64,000 nucleotides of DNA from Luteimonas sp. MC1750 (GTDB lineage: Bacteria > Pseudomonadota > Gammaproteobacteria > Xanthomonadales > Xanthomonadaceae), in assembly GCF_016615955.1 (NCBI RefSeq), contig NZ_CP067113.1, positions 2,790,001-2,854,000 of the forward strand. Reading direction: 5' to 3'. The translations under genes were made by a program, and so were the position numbers. Shown here one piece after another: positions 8,972 through 19,233 of the stretch. The notes beneath the pieces are model-generated. The model did no database searches. It had not been told where the DNA came from and saw only the letters and a program-made list of their open reading frames with translations. Position 1 is the stretch's first letter, and each line of letters begins with the position of its first letter.

Positions 8972-11900
8972 AGCCCCGGTCGCGCAGGAACCGCGCCATC
9001 GACACCCCGCCCTGCGCCGGCGCGAACTCGGCGGCGACGTCGACGAAGCCGCGCATCACCGCGACCTCGCGCGGCGTGCGGTTGAGCGCGTCGCGCAGGC
9101 CCGGATCGCAGCCGGCGCGCAGCAGGTGGCGCGCCAGGCGCAGCAGGCCGTGCAGCGCGGTCAGGTGCAGGGGACCGAAGCCGCGCGGGTCCTGGGCGTC
9201 GAGCCGGGTGTCCTCGTCGAGCAGGCGATCCACCGCGGCCAGCACCACGTCCTCGTCGCAGGCGGTCCCCGGCTCGGCGCGCGCGCCCAGCAGCAGCAGC
9301 AGCGGCGTGACGCCGCCCGCGGCCTCGGCGTCGGCCTCGGCGCCGGCCAGCAGCAGGGTGTCGAACAACGCGAGCAGGCGTGGGCGGTCGCGCGCGGTGA
9401 AGCCGTAGAGCGACGCGCAGTGCAGCGGCGTCAGGCCCTGGGCGTCGGCGGCCTGGATGTTGGCGCCGGCGGTGAGCAGGCGCGCGCAGATGTCGGGCAT
9501 GCCCAGTGCGGCGGCGATCATCAGCACGGTCACGTCGCCCGGAAGGCGGTGTTCGAGCGCGACCCGGGCGCGCAGCAGGCGCTCGACGATGGCGCCGTGG
9601 CGCATGCTGACCGCGGCCGACAGCGGGGTGGCGCCGGTATGCGCGGCGCGCTGCGGATCGGCGCCGCGCTCGAGCAGCAGCTCCAGCACGTCGGCATGGC
9701 CGCCACCGGCCGCGCGCAGCAGGCCGGTGCAGCCCTTGTCATCGACGGCATCGACGGCGAAGCCGAAGTCGAGCAGGCGGCGCACCGCGGCGGCGTCCCC
9801 GGCCATCGCCGCGGCCGGCAGGTCGCCCTCGCGCAGCGGCCGACCCGGCAGCGCCCAGCCATTCCAGTCGAGCCAGTCCGCGAGGTCGCGGCGGCCGGCG
9901 GACAGCGCCACGCCCAGTGGCGTCTGGCCGTCCGCGGCGCGCACCGCCGGCGAGGCACCGCCCTTGACCAGCAGGCGCAGCGCCGCTTCGCGACCCAGCG
10001 CAGCGGCCAGGTGCAGGGCCGTCATGCCGCGGCCATCGCGGCGGTCGAGGTCGACGCCGTCGGCGACCAGGCGCTCGAGCAGGCGCATCCAGCCCAGGCG
10101 CACCGAGAGCGCGGCGGCGGGTTCGCCGCCCGGCGACGGGGCGAAGACGTCGGCGCCACGATCGACCAGCTCGAGCGCGAACTGCTCCAGCCCGCGTGAC
10201 GCCTGGTCCTCGCGCACGCAGGCTTCGAGGAAGCGCGCCAGGCCGCCGGCACCCGTCGGCGAGGCCCCGCCACGAAGCAGGGCCTGGACGGCCGGCAGGG
10301 CCGTGGTGCCGCGACCGAGCAGCTGCAGCAGCGCGGTGTCCGCGCCCTCGGCACGCGCATCGGGATCCGCGCCGTTGAGCAGCAGCCACTCGATGCGCGC
10401 CGGCGTCGGCGGCGTGTCGCCGTCCAGCAGCAGGCCTCCCAGCTCAGCCGGGGACACCAGCTGGACCAGCGGCTCCAGTCCCTCGTGGCGGCCATCGGCA
10501 AGCTGCTCGCGCAGCACGTCGAGGGGCGGGCGGTCGACCGGGCCATCGCTGTCGCCGCCCAGCACGCTGGTTGGCAGCGGATGTTCGGGGTCGAGCACCG
10601 CGACCACCGCCCAGCGACCGGCGGCGGCGGCATGGTCGACAGCCCTCTTTCCGGATGCGTCCGGCTGTCCGGCGTCGACGCCAAGCTCCAGCAGCCGGGT
10701 CGCGAGCGCCGCGCCGCCCGAACCACAGAGGGAGGCCAGGTGCAGGGCGTTGCGGCCGTCGCCGTCGACCGCCTGGACATCGGCGTGGGCGGCGAGGCGG
10801 TCGAGCGCCGCCGCGTGCCCGCCACCGGCGGCATCGAGCAGCGGCGTGCGTCCCGTCGAGTCGCGGGCGTCCGGGTCGGCCCTCGCGTCGAGCAGGGCGC
10901 CGATGATCTCCACGTGTCCGGCCAGCGCGGCCTCGTGCAGCGCGCTGCGTCCACGCGCATCGCGGGCGTCGACGCGGGCCTTGTGCCGCAGCAGCAGCGC
11001 GACGCCGGCGGCGTCGTCGTCGTCACCGCCGGCAGCCGCCAGCAGTGGCGGGGAGCCGTCTTCGGGCTCGGTGCGCGCGCCGCGTTCGAGCAGGAAGCGC
11101 GCCAGCCGCCAGTTTCCGCTGCCGCAGGCGATGCCGAGCGGCGTCACGCCCTCGGCGTTGCGCGCGTCGAGTTCGGCCGCGGCGTCGCGCAGCAGCGCGG
11201 CCACGCCGGGATCCGAGCTGCGCGCGGCATGGTGCAGCGGCGTGTTGCCATCGCGGTCGGCGGCACGCGGGTCGGCGCCGTTGGCGAGCAGGGTCATCAC
11301 CGCCTCGGGGCGGCCGTGCCAGCTGTCGCGCGTGGCGGCCAGCAGCGGCGTCAGTCCGGCGTGGGCAATGTTGAGGTCGACGCCGCGGCCGATCAGGGCG
11401 CGCAGCAGGCGCAGGTCGGGCAGCACCGCGGCCAGCACCGCGAGCGAACGCTGGTCGCGGCTGTCCGCGCCGGGCAGCGCGTGTGGATCGGCATCCTGTT
11501 CGAGCAGGTCCAGGGCGCGCTCGACCTTGCCGCTGCGCGCGGCGGTGTACAGGGCTTCGGTCGCATCGCCCGGATCGGCATCGTCGACCTGCATCGACTG
11601 CGCGGGCTCCGGCATCTCGACCACGTCCAGCGCCGCGCCGGCCAGCGGGGCACGCAGCAGCACCCGGTGCAGCAGTGGCCAGGCCAGTCCGGCCAGCGCC
11701 GCCAGGATCCAGCGCGCGCCGCCGGTGACCAGCCCCGGCCACGCCAGCAGCAGGGCCAGGGCGAGGATCGCGGCGATCGCGAGTGCCGCGCCCAGGCCGC
11801 GCCAGCTGGATCCGTCGACCTCGTCCAGCGATCGCCACTGTCCGGCGAGCGTCTGCCCGCCCTCGCCTTCCACGCGCTGCCACAGCGGCCACAGCCGCCA

Positions 11901-12230
11901 GAGCGCGATCACGCCCAGGCCCGCGGTCGCGCTGAGCGCGAACGCCGCCCCCAGCGAAGCACCTCCGCTGGCCAGCAGCGCCGACAGCGGCCAGCCCACC
12001 AGCAGCGCCGACGCGGCCATGGCCAGCGCCCACAGCAGCAGCAGCGCGACCAGGTCGCGGCGCAGCGCGGCGCCGGTGGGGAGCGTGCCGCGCAGGCCCA
12101 GCGCCAGCGCAGGCTGGGCCAGGCAGGCGGCCGCGGCGGCCAGCGCGGCCTCGGGAACACCGGCCAGCAGGGCGAGCAGGACGCCGGCCGCGAGCGCCAG
12201 CCAGGCCTTCGAAGTGGCGCGCTCAGGCAT
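8970..12230 (-). CDS. Large membrane-anchored ankyrin-repeat protein
   Basis: A 1,086-residue protein with an N-terminal membrane region of several hydrophobic segments (for example ALLLLWALAMAASALLVGW, AIAAILALALLLAWPGLV, WILAALAGLAWPLL) over the first 200 residues. From about residue 220 to the C-terminus there is a long array of ankyrin repeats, recognised by repeated G-x-TPLH-AA and LL-x-GADP elements (DGNTPLHHAARS, GRSALHEAALAGH, GMTALHLAAALGR, GCTGLLRAAGGGH, GLTPLHCASLYG). Ankyrin arrays bind proteins. The array probably faces the cytoplasm, but topology is uncertain. Its ATG overlaps the end of ycgL by 8 nt, so the two are coupled. The binding partner and function are unknown. Confidence 0.85.
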   Translation of the reverse strand: MPERATSKAWLALAAGVLLALLAGVPEAALAAAAACLAQPALALGLRGTLPTGAALRRDLVALLLLWALAMAASALLVGWPLSALLASGGASLGAAFALSATAGLGVIALWRLWPLWQRVEGEGGQTLAGQWRSLDEVDGSSWRGLGAALAIAAILALALLLAWPGLVTGGARWILAALAGLAWPLLHRVLLRAPLAGAALDVVEMPEPAQSMQVDDADPGDATEALYTAARSGKVERALDLLEQDADPHALPGADSRDQRSLAVLAAVLPDLRLLRALIGRGVDLNIAHAGLTPLLAATRDSWHGRPEAVMTLLANGADPRAADRDGNTPLHHAARSSDPGVAALLRDAAAELDARNAEGVTPLGIACGSGNWRLARFLLERGARTEPEDGSPPLLAAAGGDDDDAAGVALLLRHKARVDARDARGRSALHEAALAGHVEIIGALLDARADPDARDSTGRTPLLDAAGGGHAAALDRLAAHADVQAVDGDGRNALHLASLCGSGGAALATRLLELGVDAGQPDASGKRAVDHAAAAGRWAVVAVLDPEHPLPTSVLGGDSDGPVDRPPLDVLREQLADGRHEGLEPLVQLVSPAELGGLLLDGDTPPTPARIEWLLLNGADPDARAEGADTALLQLLGRGTTALPAVQALLRGGASPTGAGGLARFLEACVREDQASRGLEQFALELVDRGADVFAPSPGGEPAAALSVRLGWMRLLERLVADGVDLDRRDGRGMTALHLAAALGREAALRLLVKGGASPAVRAADGQTPLGVALSAGRRDLADWLDWNGWALPGRPLREGDLPAAAMAGDAAAVRRLLDFGFAVDAVDDKGCTGLLRAAGGGHADVLELLLERGADPQRAAHTGATPLSAAVSMRHGAIVERLLRARVALEHRLPGDVTVLMIAAALGMPDICARLLTAGANIQAADAQGLTPLHCASLYGFTARDRPRLLALFDTLLLAGAEADAEAAGGVTPLLLLLGARAEPGTACDEDVVLAAVDRLLDEDTRLDAQDPRGFGPLHLTALHGLLRLARHLLRAGCDPGLRDALNRTPREVAVMRGFVDVAAEFAPAQGGVSMARFLRDRG

Positions 12231-12495
12231 CGGTGCCCCAGTCCTCGGTCAGCGGATCGACGTCCGCGCGGGGCGGCATCTGCAGGTGGAAGCCGCGCGC
12301 GGCCAGGTTGGCGCGCACGGTGTCGACGTCCTCGCGCGCCAGCCGCCGCCCGGGCACCAGGGCGACATCGAGCACGAAGCGCAGCTCGCCCAGCTGTTCG
12401 CGGACCGCATCGGGGATGCGGTCGAAACCGTCGAGGCCGGCGAGATAGACGTAGGTATCAGCCTTGCGAAGGCTCTTGTAGACGAAGGCTTGCAT
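12223..12495 (-). CDS. YcgL domain-containing protein
   Basis: The 90-residue protein matches the small YcgL (former DUF709) family of gammaproteobacteria: FVYKSLRKADTYVYLAG at the start, then LGELRFVLDVAL and a C-terminal GFHLQMPPR. The family fold is known but its function is not. Some homologues have been linked to RNA turnover, which I cannot verify here. It is first in a two-gene unit with the ankyrin protein. A TATGCT -10-like hexamer lies about 45 nt upstream. Confidence 0.85.
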   Translation of the reverse strand: MQAFVYKSLRKADTYVYLAGLDGFDRIPDAVREQLGELRFVLDVALVPGRRLAREDVDTVRANLAARGFHLQMPPRADVDPLTEDWGTDA

Positions 12496-12559
12496 CTGCG
12501 GCTCCAGCGCGCGGGCGCACGCGTGCAGAGGGAAGCATAAAGCAAGCGCGCCGCGGCGC

Positions 12560-12593
<34 letters not shown>

Positions 12594-12610
12594 GCAGAGT
12601 CGACGCCGGC

Positions 12611-13624
12611 TCAGTGGTAGCCGGCGTCGGCTTGGATCTTGCCGCGGAACACCGAGTACGACCAGGCGGTATAGCCGAGGATGATCGGCAGCAGGATCGC
12701 CAGCCCGACCAGGGTGAAACCCTGCGAGGACGGCGGCGACGACGCCTCCCAGATGCTCAGCGACGGCGGGATGATGTTCGGCCACATGCCGACCACGAGG
12801 CCCGCGAAGCCGAGCACGAAGAAGCTCAGCGTCAGCAGGAACGGACTGGCGTCGCGCCCCTCGCGCATCGCCGCGCGCCACAGCCAGAGCGCGTTGACCA
12901 GGGCCAGCAGGGGCACCGGCGCCAGCCACCAGAAGTTGTTGCCCTCGAACCAGCGCGCCATGACCTGGGAATCCAGGAACGGCAGCCAGGCGCTGACCAG
13001 TCCCATGAACGCCACCACCACCAGCACCAGCGGCCGGGTCAGCGTGCGCGCCACCTGCTGCAGCCGCCCTTCGGTCTTCAGGATCAGCCAGCCTGCGCCG
13101 AGCAGCGCATAGCCGAACACCACCGCCACGCCGGTCAGCATCGAGAACGGGCTGAACCAGTCCAGCGCGCCGCCGAGGTACTTGCCCTCCTCCAGCGGCA
13201 TGCCCTCGACCAGTGCGCCGAGGATCACGCCTTGGGCGAAGGCCGCCACCGTCGAGCCGGCCGCGAACGCGCCGCCCCAGAAGCGCTTGCCGCGCTGCGC
13301 CTTGAAGCGGAACTCGAAGGCGACGCCGCGGAAGATCAGCGCGACCAGCATCACCAGCACCGGCAGGTACAGCGCCGACAGCAGGATCGCGTAGGCCTTG
13401 GGGAACGCGGCCAGGAGGCCCGTGCCGCCGAGCACCAGCCAGGTCTCGTTGCCGTCCCAGATCGGCGCGGCGGTGTTCATCATGTGGTCGAGCTGGCCGC
13501 CGTCCTCGGCGAACGGCGCGAGCACGCCCAGGCCGAGCACGAAGCCGTCCAGCAGCACATACATCATCACGCCGAAGCCGATCACGAAGTACCAGGCCAC
13601 CGGCAGCCAGGTCGCGGTCTCCAT
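12611..13624 (-). CDS. cydB: Cytochrome bd-type quinol oxidase subunit II
   Basis: Membrane subunit of the bd terminal oxidase, which reduces O2 to water with quinol electrons without proton pumping. The 337-residue protein has the family N-terminus (YFVIGFGVMMYVLLDGFVLGLG), the conserved MNTAAPIWDGNETWLV, and a C-terminal GYTAWSYSVFRGK. Its ATG overlaps the cydA stop codon in TGATG, so it is coupled to cydA. No small CydX-type reading frame follows; the next 100 nt hold only GC-rich repeat sequence. Confidence 0.95.
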   Translation of the reverse strand: METATWLPVAWYFVIGFGVMMYVLLDGFVLGLGVLAPFAEDGGQLDHMMNTAAPIWDGNETWLVLGGTGLLAAFPKAYAILLSALYLPVLVMLVALIFRGVAFEFRFKAQRGKRFWGGAFAAGSTVAAFAQGVILGALVEGMPLEEGKYLGGALDWFSPFSMLTGVAVVFGYALLGAGWLILKTEGRLQQVARTLTRPLVLVVVAFMGLVSAWLPFLDSQVMARWFEGNNFWWLAPVPLLALVNALWLWRAAMREGRDASPFLLTLSFFVLGFAGLVVGMWPNIIPPSLSIWEASSPPSSQGFTLVGLAILLPIILGYTAWSYSVFRGKIQADAGYH

Positions 13625-15048
13625 CAGCGATCCTCCGTACGGGTCGGCGCCGTGCTCGCATGTTCGCGCTCGCCGACCGACAGCGGGCGCGCCGGCGTCT
13701 TCTCGCCGCCTTCGGTGCGCGGCGGTTCCTCGAACGGCTGCGGCCCCTTGCGTACCAGTCCCAGCAGGTAGCGGATGCCGGCGCCGAAGATGACCGCATA
13801 GGCCACCGCGTAGGTCGCCAGCGAGGTCGCCACCGCGGCGGCGGTGATGTTCGGGCTGACCGCATCGCTGGTGCGCAGCAGCCCGTAGACCACCCAGGGC
13901 TGGCGACCGATCTCGACCACGTACCAGCCCGCCAGCAGGGCGATGAAGCCGGCCGGGCTCAGCAGCCGCCAGCCATCGAGCAGCCAGCGCGATCCGAACA
14001 GCCATCCGCGCCACCAGGCCCAGGCGGAGGCCAGCGCCAGCACCAGCATCGCCATGCCGAGGCCGACCATGATCCGGAAGCCCCAGAACACCGGCGCGAC
14101 CGGCGGCCGCTCGCTGGCCGGTACCGCGGTCAGCGGCTCGATCTCGCCGTCCCAGCTGTGGGTGAGGATCAGGCTGCCCAGGCGCGGGATGGCCAGCTCG
14201 TAGCGGTTGGTCTCGTTCGCCTCGTCCGGGAGCGCGAACAGGACCAGGGGCACGCCGGCGCCGGGTTCGCCGGCCTCCCAGTGCCCCTCCATCGCCGCCA
14301 GCTTGGTCGGCTGGTGCTCGCCGACGTTGAGCCCGTGCAGGTCGCCGACCAGCACCTGGAGCGGCAGCGCGATCGCCGCGAAGGCCACCGCGAGCTTCAG
14401 CATCCGGCGGCCCTCCTCCTCGTGCACGCCGCGCCGCAGGTACCACGCGCTGACGCCGCCGATCACGAAGCAGGTGGTGATGAACGCGGCCAGCACCATG
14501 TGCGCCAGCCGGTAGGGGAACGACGGGTTGAAGATCACCGCGAACCAGTCCACCGGGACGAACACGCCGTCGACCAGCTCGTGGCCCTGCGGCGTCTGCA
14601 TCCAGCTGTTGGCGGCCAGGATCCAGAAGGTCGAGAGCAGCGTGCCCAGCGCGACCATGGAGGTCGAGAAGAAGTGCAGCTTCGGCGAGACCCGGTTCCA
14701 GCCGAACAGCATGACGCCGAGGAAGCTGGCCTCGAGGAAGAACGCGGTCAGCACCTCGTAGGACAGCAGCGGGCCCAGGATCGGGCCGGCACGTTCGCTG
14801 AGCACCGCCCAGTTGGTGCCGAACTGGAAGCTCATGACGATGCCGCTGACCACGCCCATGCCGAAGCTGATGGCGAAGATCCGCAGCCAGAAGAAGTACA
14901 GGTCGCGCCACATCGCGTCGCGCGTGTGCAGCCAGCGCCACTCGAGGAAGGCGAGCCAGTGCGCGAGACCGATGGTGAAGGCCGGAAACAGGATGTGGAA
15001 GGTGATGACGAAGCCGAACTGGATCCTCGACAGCAACAGGACGTCCAC
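13624..15048 (-). CDS. cydA: Cytochrome bd-type quinol oxidase subunit I (CIO type)
   Basis: Catalytic subunit carrying hemes b558, b595 and d. It contains the N-terminal heme ligand (His18 in SRIQFGFVITFHILF), the conserved MSFQFGTNWAVLSE, and GRQPWVVYGLLRTSDAVS, typical of quinol oxidases. At 474 residues it is shorter than E. coli CydA (522), indicating a short Q-loop. This is the cyanide-insensitive (CIO) branch that usually supports respiration at low O2. I start at GTG (residue context VDVLLLSRIQ) because GGAG lies just upstream. An ATG 39 nt earlier overlaps the probable -10 box and would not be transcribed. Confidence 0.94.
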   Translation of the reverse strand: MDVLLLSRIQFGFVITFHILFPAFTIGLAHWLAFLEWRWLHTRDAMWRDLYFFWLRIFAISFGMGVVSGIVMSFQFGTNWAVLSERAGPILGPLLSYEVLTAFFLEASFLGVMLFGWNRVSPKLHFFSTSMVALGTLLSTFWILAANSWMQTPQGHELVDGVFVPVDWFAVIFNPSFPYRLAHMVLAAFITTCFVIGGVSAWYLRRGVHEEEGRRMLKLAVAFAAIALPLQVLVGDLHGLNVGEHQPTKLAAMEGHWEAGEPGAGVPLVLFALPDEANETNRYELAIPRLGSLILTHSWDGEIEPLTAVPASERPPVAPVFWGFRIMVGLGMAMLVLALASAWAWWRGWLFGSRWLLDGWRLLSPAGFIALLAGWYVVEIGRQPWVVYGLLRTSDAVSPNITAAAVATSLATYAVAYAVIFGAGIRYLLGLVRKGPQPFEEPPRTEGGEKTPARPLSVGEREHASTAPTRTEDR

Positions 15049-15085
15049 GCGTTTCTCCGCGACCTTCGGGGGCAGGGCGGGCCCC

Positions 15086-15091
15086 ATTCTG
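15086..15091 (-). promoter_or_regulatory. Probable -10 box of cydAB
   Basis: CAGAAT on the minus strand predicts a start of transcription near base 15079 and a short leader of about 30 nt carrying the GGAG ribosome-binding site of cydA. No clear -35 box is visible. Confidence 0.4.
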
Positions 15092-15221
15092 CGCCGGCGC
15101 GCGCGCGCTGCGGTTCATGCGGCGTGAACGCTTCCGCGCGTCTCGGCCATGACCACCGGCCCAGAGCCGCCGCGACCGCGGCTGATACGCTGGCGCGTCC
15201 ATGTCCGGGGGTCCCTGCACC

Positions 15222-17612
15222 ATGCGCCAACGTTCCGCCGCTTCGCTCGTCCTGCTTCCGCTGATGCTCGCGGTGCCCGCGCTCCCCGCCACCGCCCAGC
15301 CGGCCCAGGTGCTCGACCTGCACCAGGTGATGGCCGACCCGGACTGGATCGGTCCGCCGGTGGAGCGGATGTGGTGGTCCTGGGACGGCGGCACCGCCTA
15401 CTACATGGCCAAGCGCAGCGGCAGCAACGTCCGCGACACCTATGCGCAGCCGGTCACCGGCGGCAGCGCGCGCCTGGTCGAGGGCGCCGCGCGCGCCGAC
15501 CTCGACGCGGCCAACCCGGTGTTCGATGCCACCCGCTCGCGCATGGCCTTCCTGCGCAGCGGCGACGTCTTCGTGCGTGACCTGCGCGGTGGCACGCTCA
15601 CCCAGCTCACCCGCACCGAGGCCGGCGAATCCCAGCTGCAGTGGGGCCGCGACGGATCGCTGAGCTGGCGCAGCGGCAACGACTGGTTCCGCTGGACCGC
15701 CAGCACCGGCGCCGGCCAGGCCGCGAGCCTGAAGGCCGAGGACGCGCCGGGCACCGCGCCGAAGCCGGATGCGCTGCGCGAGCGCCAACTGCGCTACATC
15801 GAGACCCTGCGCGTCGAGCGCGAGCGCCGCGAGGAGCTGCGCACCCAGGGCGAGGCCTGGCGCAGCGAGGATCCGACGCGCGCGCCGGCGCCCGCCTACC
15901 TGGGCAAGGACGTCGAGATCCAGGGCAGCGCGATGTCGCCCGACGGCCGCTGGCTGCTGGCCGTCACCCAGGCCAAGGGCGCCGAGGCCGGCCAGGCCGG
16001 CAAGATGCCGAAGTACGTCACCGAATCCGGCTACGAGGAGTTCGAGGACGTGCGCACCCGCGTCGGCCGGAACGATCCGGCGCCGCAGGCGCTCTGGCTC
16101 GTCTCGATCGCCGACGGCCAGGTGCGCGAGCTGAAGACCGACGCCCTTCCCGGCATCACCGCCGACCCGCTGGCCGCGCTGCGCAAGGCCGCGGGCAAGG
16201 ACGCCCTGAAGGGCAACCGCGCGGTGCGCATCGAAGGCTGGGGCGGCGACGTCTCGGGCGGCGCGCGCTGGAGCGACGACGGCCGCGCGCTGGCGCTCAT
16301 GCTGCACTCGGTCGACAACAAGGACCGCTGGCTGGCCACCGTCGACCTGTCGCGGGCCGCGCTGCAGCCGGTGCACCGCCTCACCGACGAGGCCTGGATC
16401 AACTGGGGCTTCAACGAATTCGGCTGGATGCCCGATGGCCGCACGCTGTGGTTCCTGTCGGAAGAGTCCGGCTGGTCGCAGCTGTACCTGTCCAGCGGCG
16501 GCCGCGCGCGCGCGCTGACGTCGGGCCGCTGGGAAGCCTCGCAGCCGGTGCCCACCGCGGACGGGCAAGGCTTCCTGTTCCTGTGCAACCGCGCACGCCC
16601 CGGCGACTACGAGGTCTGCCACGTCGGTGCCGATGGCGGCGCGGTGCGTGAGCTGACCGCGCTGGACGGCGTCGAGGATTTCGTGGCCTCACCCGACGGC
16701 CACCAGCTGCTGGTGCGGCATTCGTCGAGCTACGTGCCTCCGCAGCTGTCGGTGGTGCCCGCCAATGGCGGCGCCGCGCGCCAGCTCACCGACACCCGCA
16801 GCACGGCGTTCAAGGCCTACGACTGGCTGCAGCCGGAAACCGTGCAGGTGCCGTCGAAGCACGGCGCGGGCACGGTCTGGGGCAAGTACTACGGTCCGAA
16901 GACCATGGAGCCGGGCCGCAAGTATCCGGTCGTGCTGTTCGTGCACGGTGCCGGCTACCTGCAGAACGTCAGCGATCGCTACCCCAACTACTTCCGCGAG
17001 CAGATGTTCCACAACATGCTCGTGCAGCAGGGCTACATCGTCCTGGACCTGGATTTCCGCGCCTCCGAAGGCTACGGCCGCGACTGGCGCACCGCGATCT
17101 ACCGGCAGATGGGCCATCCGGAGCTCGAGGACTACCTCGATGGCATCGACTGGATCGTGGCGAACCGCCAGGGCGATCGCGACCGCGTCGGCATCTACGG
17201 CGGCAGCTACGGCGGCTTCCTGACCTTCATGGGCCTGTTCCGCGAACCCGGGACCTTCAAGGCCGGCGCCGCGCTGCGCCCGGTGACCGACTGGTCGCAG
17301 TACAACCACGGCTACACCGCCAACATCCTCAACACGCCCGAGCTCGATCCCGAGGCCTACGCGAAGTCCTCGCCGATGGAGTACGCCGAGGGCCTGCAGG
17401 ACCACCTGCTGATCGCCCACGGCATGATCGACGACAACGTGTTCTACAAGGACTCGGTGATGCTGGCGCAGCGCCTGATCGAGCTGCGCAAGGACAAGTG
17501 GGAGCTGGCGAGCTATCCGCTGGAGCGCCACGGCTACGTGCACGCGGATTCCTGGTACGACCAGTACCGGCGCATCCACGAGCTCTTCGAGCGCACCCTG
17601 AAAGCGCCATAA
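15222..17612 (+). CDS. Secreted S9 family peptidase (prolyl oligopeptidase superfamily)
   Basis: The 796-residue protein has a signal peptide ([18 protein letters not shown]), an N-terminal beta-propeller with WD-like strands, and a C-terminal alpha/beta-hydrolase. The catalytic triad is visible: Ser662 in GGSYGG, Asp in GMIDDNV (737/738) and His770 in [10 protein letters not shown]. The oxyanion region [10 protein letters not shown] and the adjoining SEGYGRDWR fit the DPP-IV/acylaminoacyl peptidase branch. It should cut peptides in the periplasm or outside the cell. An in-frame ATG seven codons upstream (15201) is the alternative start; a weak -10 (TACGCT) lies 9 nt before it. Confidence 0.9.
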   Translation: MRQRSAASLVLLPLMLAVPALPATAQPAQVLDLHQVMADPDWIGPPVERMWWSWDGGTAYYMAKRSGSNVRDTYAQPVTGGSARLVEGAARADLDAANPVFDATRSRMAFLRSGDVFVRDLRGGTLTQLTRTEAGESQLQWGRDGSLSWRSGNDWFRWTASTGAGQAASLKAEDAPGTAPKPDALRERQLRYIETLRVERERREELRTQGEAWRSEDPTRAPAPAYLGKDVEIQGSAMSPDGRWLLAVTQAKGAEAGQAGKMPKYVTESGYEEFEDVRTRVGRNDPAPQALWLVSIADGQVRELKTDALPGITADPLAALRKAAGKDALKGNRAVRIEGWGGDVSGGARWSDDGRALALMLHSVDNKDRWLATVDLSRAALQPVHRLTDEAWINWGFNEFGWMPDGRTLWFLSEESGWSQLYLSSGGRARALTSGRWEASQPVPTADGQGFLFLCNRARPGDYEVCHVGADGGAVRELTALDGVEDFVASPDGHQLLVRHSSSYVPPQLSVVPANGGAARQLTDTRSTAFKAYDWLQPETVQVPSKHGAGTVWGKYYGPKTMEPGRKYPVVLFVHGAGYLQNVSDRYPNYFREQMFHNMLVQQGYIVLDLDFRASEGYGRDWRTAIYRQMGHPELEDYLDGIDWIVANRQGDRDRVGIYGGSYGGFLTFMGLFREPGTFKAGAALRPVTDWSQYNHGYTANILNTPELDPEAYAKSSPMEYAEGLQDHLLIAHGMIDDNVFYKDSVMLAQRLIELRKDKWELASYPLERHGYVHADSWYDQYRRIHELFERTLKAP

Positions 17613-17613
17613 C

Positions 17614-17649
17614 CCCCTGCAGGAGCGGCTGCAGCCGCTCCTGCAGGGG
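17614..17649. terminator. 36-bp perfect palindrome of the REP-like family
   Basis: A perfect palindrome (arms beginning CCCCTGCAGGAGCGGCTG) follows the peptidase stop codon directly. It can act as a bidirectional hairpin. Its core GGAGCGGCTGCAGCCGCTCC is the same as in the repeat array after aroE and the inverted repeat after parB, so it belongs to a dispersed repeat family. Confidence 0.7.
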
Positions 17650-17691
17650 TTCGCTGGGTCCGCCAGGGCGGAGGGCGGTTCCCGCCCGCCT

Positions 17692-17697
17692 TACAAT
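17692..17697 (+). promoter_or_regulatory. -10 box predicting leaderless hemF mRNA
   Basis: TACAAT ends 6 nt before the hemF ATG. Normal -10 to start-site spacing puts the RNA 5' end at or next to the ATG, and no ribosome-binding site is present. The -35 region has no clear consensus. Confidence 0.55.
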
Positions 17698-17703
17698 GAC
17701 GGC

Positions 17704-18645
17704 ATGAACGATTTCGACACCGTCCGCGGCTACCTGACCGGCCTCCAGGACCGCATCTGCCAAGCCATGGAGGCCGCCGACGGCGCGGCGCGCTTCCACG
17801 AGGATGCGTGGACGCGCCCCGACGAACGCGCCGACGGCGGACTCTCCGGCGGCGGGCGCACCCGGATCCTGCGCGACGGCGCGGTCTTCGAGCAGGCCGG
17901 CATCGGCTTCTCCGACGTCTCCGGCACGCGCCTGCCGCCCTCGGCCACCGCCAGCCGGCCGGAACTTGCCGGCGCCTCGTGGCGCGCGGTGGGCGTGTCG
18001 CTGGTGTTCCACCCGCGCAACCCCTACCTGCCGACCACCCACGCCAACGTCCGCCATTTCCGCGCCGAGCGCGACGGCGAGACCGTGGCCTCCTGGTTCG
18101 GCGGCGGCTTCGACCTCACGCCCTTCTATCCCTTCGACGCCGACGTGCTGCACTGGCACCGCACCGCCCGCGCGCTGTGCGAGCCCTTCGGCGGCGCATC
18201 GCGCTACGAGGCGCACAAGGCCTGGTGCGACGACTACTTCGTCCTCAAGCACCGCGGCGAGACCCGTGGCGTCGGCGGGCTGTTCTTCGACGACCTGGCC
18301 GACGACTTCGAACGCGACTTCGCCTACATGCGCGCGGTCGGCGATGGCTTCCTCGAGGCCTGGCTGCCGATCGTCCAGCGCCGCAAGGCGATGGCCTACG
18401 GCGAGCGCGAGCGCGAGTTCCAGCTCTACCGCCGCGGCCGCTACGTCGAGTTCAACCTGGTCTGGGACCGCGGCACGCATTTCGGCCTGCAGTCCGGCGG
18501 CCGCAGCGAATCGATCCTGATGAGCCTGCCGCCTCTCGCGCGCTGGGAATACGGCTTCCAGCCCGAACCGGGCAGCCCGGAATCACGCCTGGCCGACTAC
18601 CTGCGGCCGCGCGACTGGCTGCGCGAGCTCGGCGCCTCCCGGTAG
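17704..18645 (+). CDS. hemF: Oxygen-dependent coproporphyrinogen III oxidase
   Basis: Cytoplasmic heme-synthesis enzyme that oxidatively decarboxylates coproporphyrinogen III to protoporphyrinogen IX with O2. The 313 residues match the HemF family throughout: [61 protein letters not shown] and a C-terminal [19 protein letters not shown] with [11 protein letters not shown]. It stands alone, after the peptidase and its palindrome, and convergent with the DUF421 gene. hemB is elsewhere in the window, so heme genes are not clustered. Confidence 0.97.
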   Translation: MNDFDTVRGYLTGLQDRICQAMEAADGAARFHEDAWTRPDERADGGLSGGGRTRILRDGAVFEQAGIGFSDVSGTRLPPSATASRPELAGASWRAVGVSLVFHPRNPYLPTTHANVRHFRAERDGETVASWFGGGFDLTPFYPFDADVLHWHRTARALCEPFGGASRYEAHKAWCDDYFVLKHRGETRGVGGLFFDDLADDFERDFAYMRAVGDGFLEAWLPIVQRRKAMAYGEREREFQLYRRGRYVEFNLVWDRGTHFGLQSGGRSESILMSLPPLARWEYGFQPEPGSPESRLADYLRPRDWLRELGASR

Positions 18646-18655
18646 CGCCCGTCCC

Positions 18656-19138
18656 TCAGGACTTCGCATCCCTGGGCACCACGGTGATGGTGCCGTCGAC
18701 CTCGAGCGTGACCAGCGCGGCGCCCGAGATGTCGGACAGGCCGTTGTCGCGCAGCGCCTCGTCGACGTCGAGCCTGCTCAGGTTCTGCGCACGCATCACC
18801 GGCGTGAACAGCTCGCCGTCGCGCGCCAGCAGCACCGGGCTGCCTTCGACCAGCTTGTCGAGGCGGTCGCTGCGCGCGGTCGCGAAGCCCACCAGCCAGT
18901 TGCAGCCGATCAGCGTCGCCGCCAGGATCAGCCCGCCGAGGAGCGAATAGTCCTCGCCGATCAGCGAGTTCTGCACCGCCGTGCCCAGCAGCACGATCAC
19001 CATCAGGTCGAACGGGGTGAACTGGCCGACGGTGCGCTTGCCCGACAGGCGCAGCATCACCAGCAGGATGACGTACACGGCGACCGCGCGGAGGACGAAC
19101 TCCCACCACGGCATTGCAAGGTCGAACAGTCCGGACAT
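18656..19138 (-). CDS. DUF421 (YetF-type) membrane protein
   Basis: The 160-residue protein has three N-terminal membrane segments (VLRAVAVYVILLVMLRLSGK, TPFDLMVIVLLGTAVQNSLIG, GGLILAATLIGCNWLVGF) followed by the small cytoplasmic YetF domain (LDKLVEGSPVLLARDGEL...VDEALRDNGLSD). The KRTVGQFTPFDLMV segment is the family signature. Members occur widely in bacteria and spore formers. The biochemical function is unknown. Convergent with hemF, with only 10 nt between stop codons. Confidence 0.85.
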   Translation of the reverse strand: MSGLFDLAMPWWEFVLRAVAVYVILLVMLRLSGKRTVGQFTPFDLMVIVLLGTAVQNSLIGEDYSLLGGLILAATLIGCNWLVGFATARSDRLDKLVEGSPVLLARDGELFTPVMRAQNLSRLDVDEALRDNGLSDISGAALVTLEVDGTITVVPRDAKS

Positions 19139-19233
19139 GGCGCACTCGGCTCGGGGGTCGGCGCCATCTGGCCAGCGTCGCCGTGAAGGGTTCGCCTTCG
19201 ACGGGTGACCCGGTGACCCGGTGATCCCGTGGC

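Noticed and set aside
9457-12540. Ser/Arg-rich 1,027-codon frame opposite the ankyrin gene
   Set aside because: Antisense shadow of the ankyrin array. The periodic composition reflects the repeats on the other strand.
15049-15087. Earlier ATG for cydA (13 codons upstream)
   Set aside because: It overlaps the probable -10 box, and the GTG at 15048 has a better ribosome-binding site and matches the family N-terminus.
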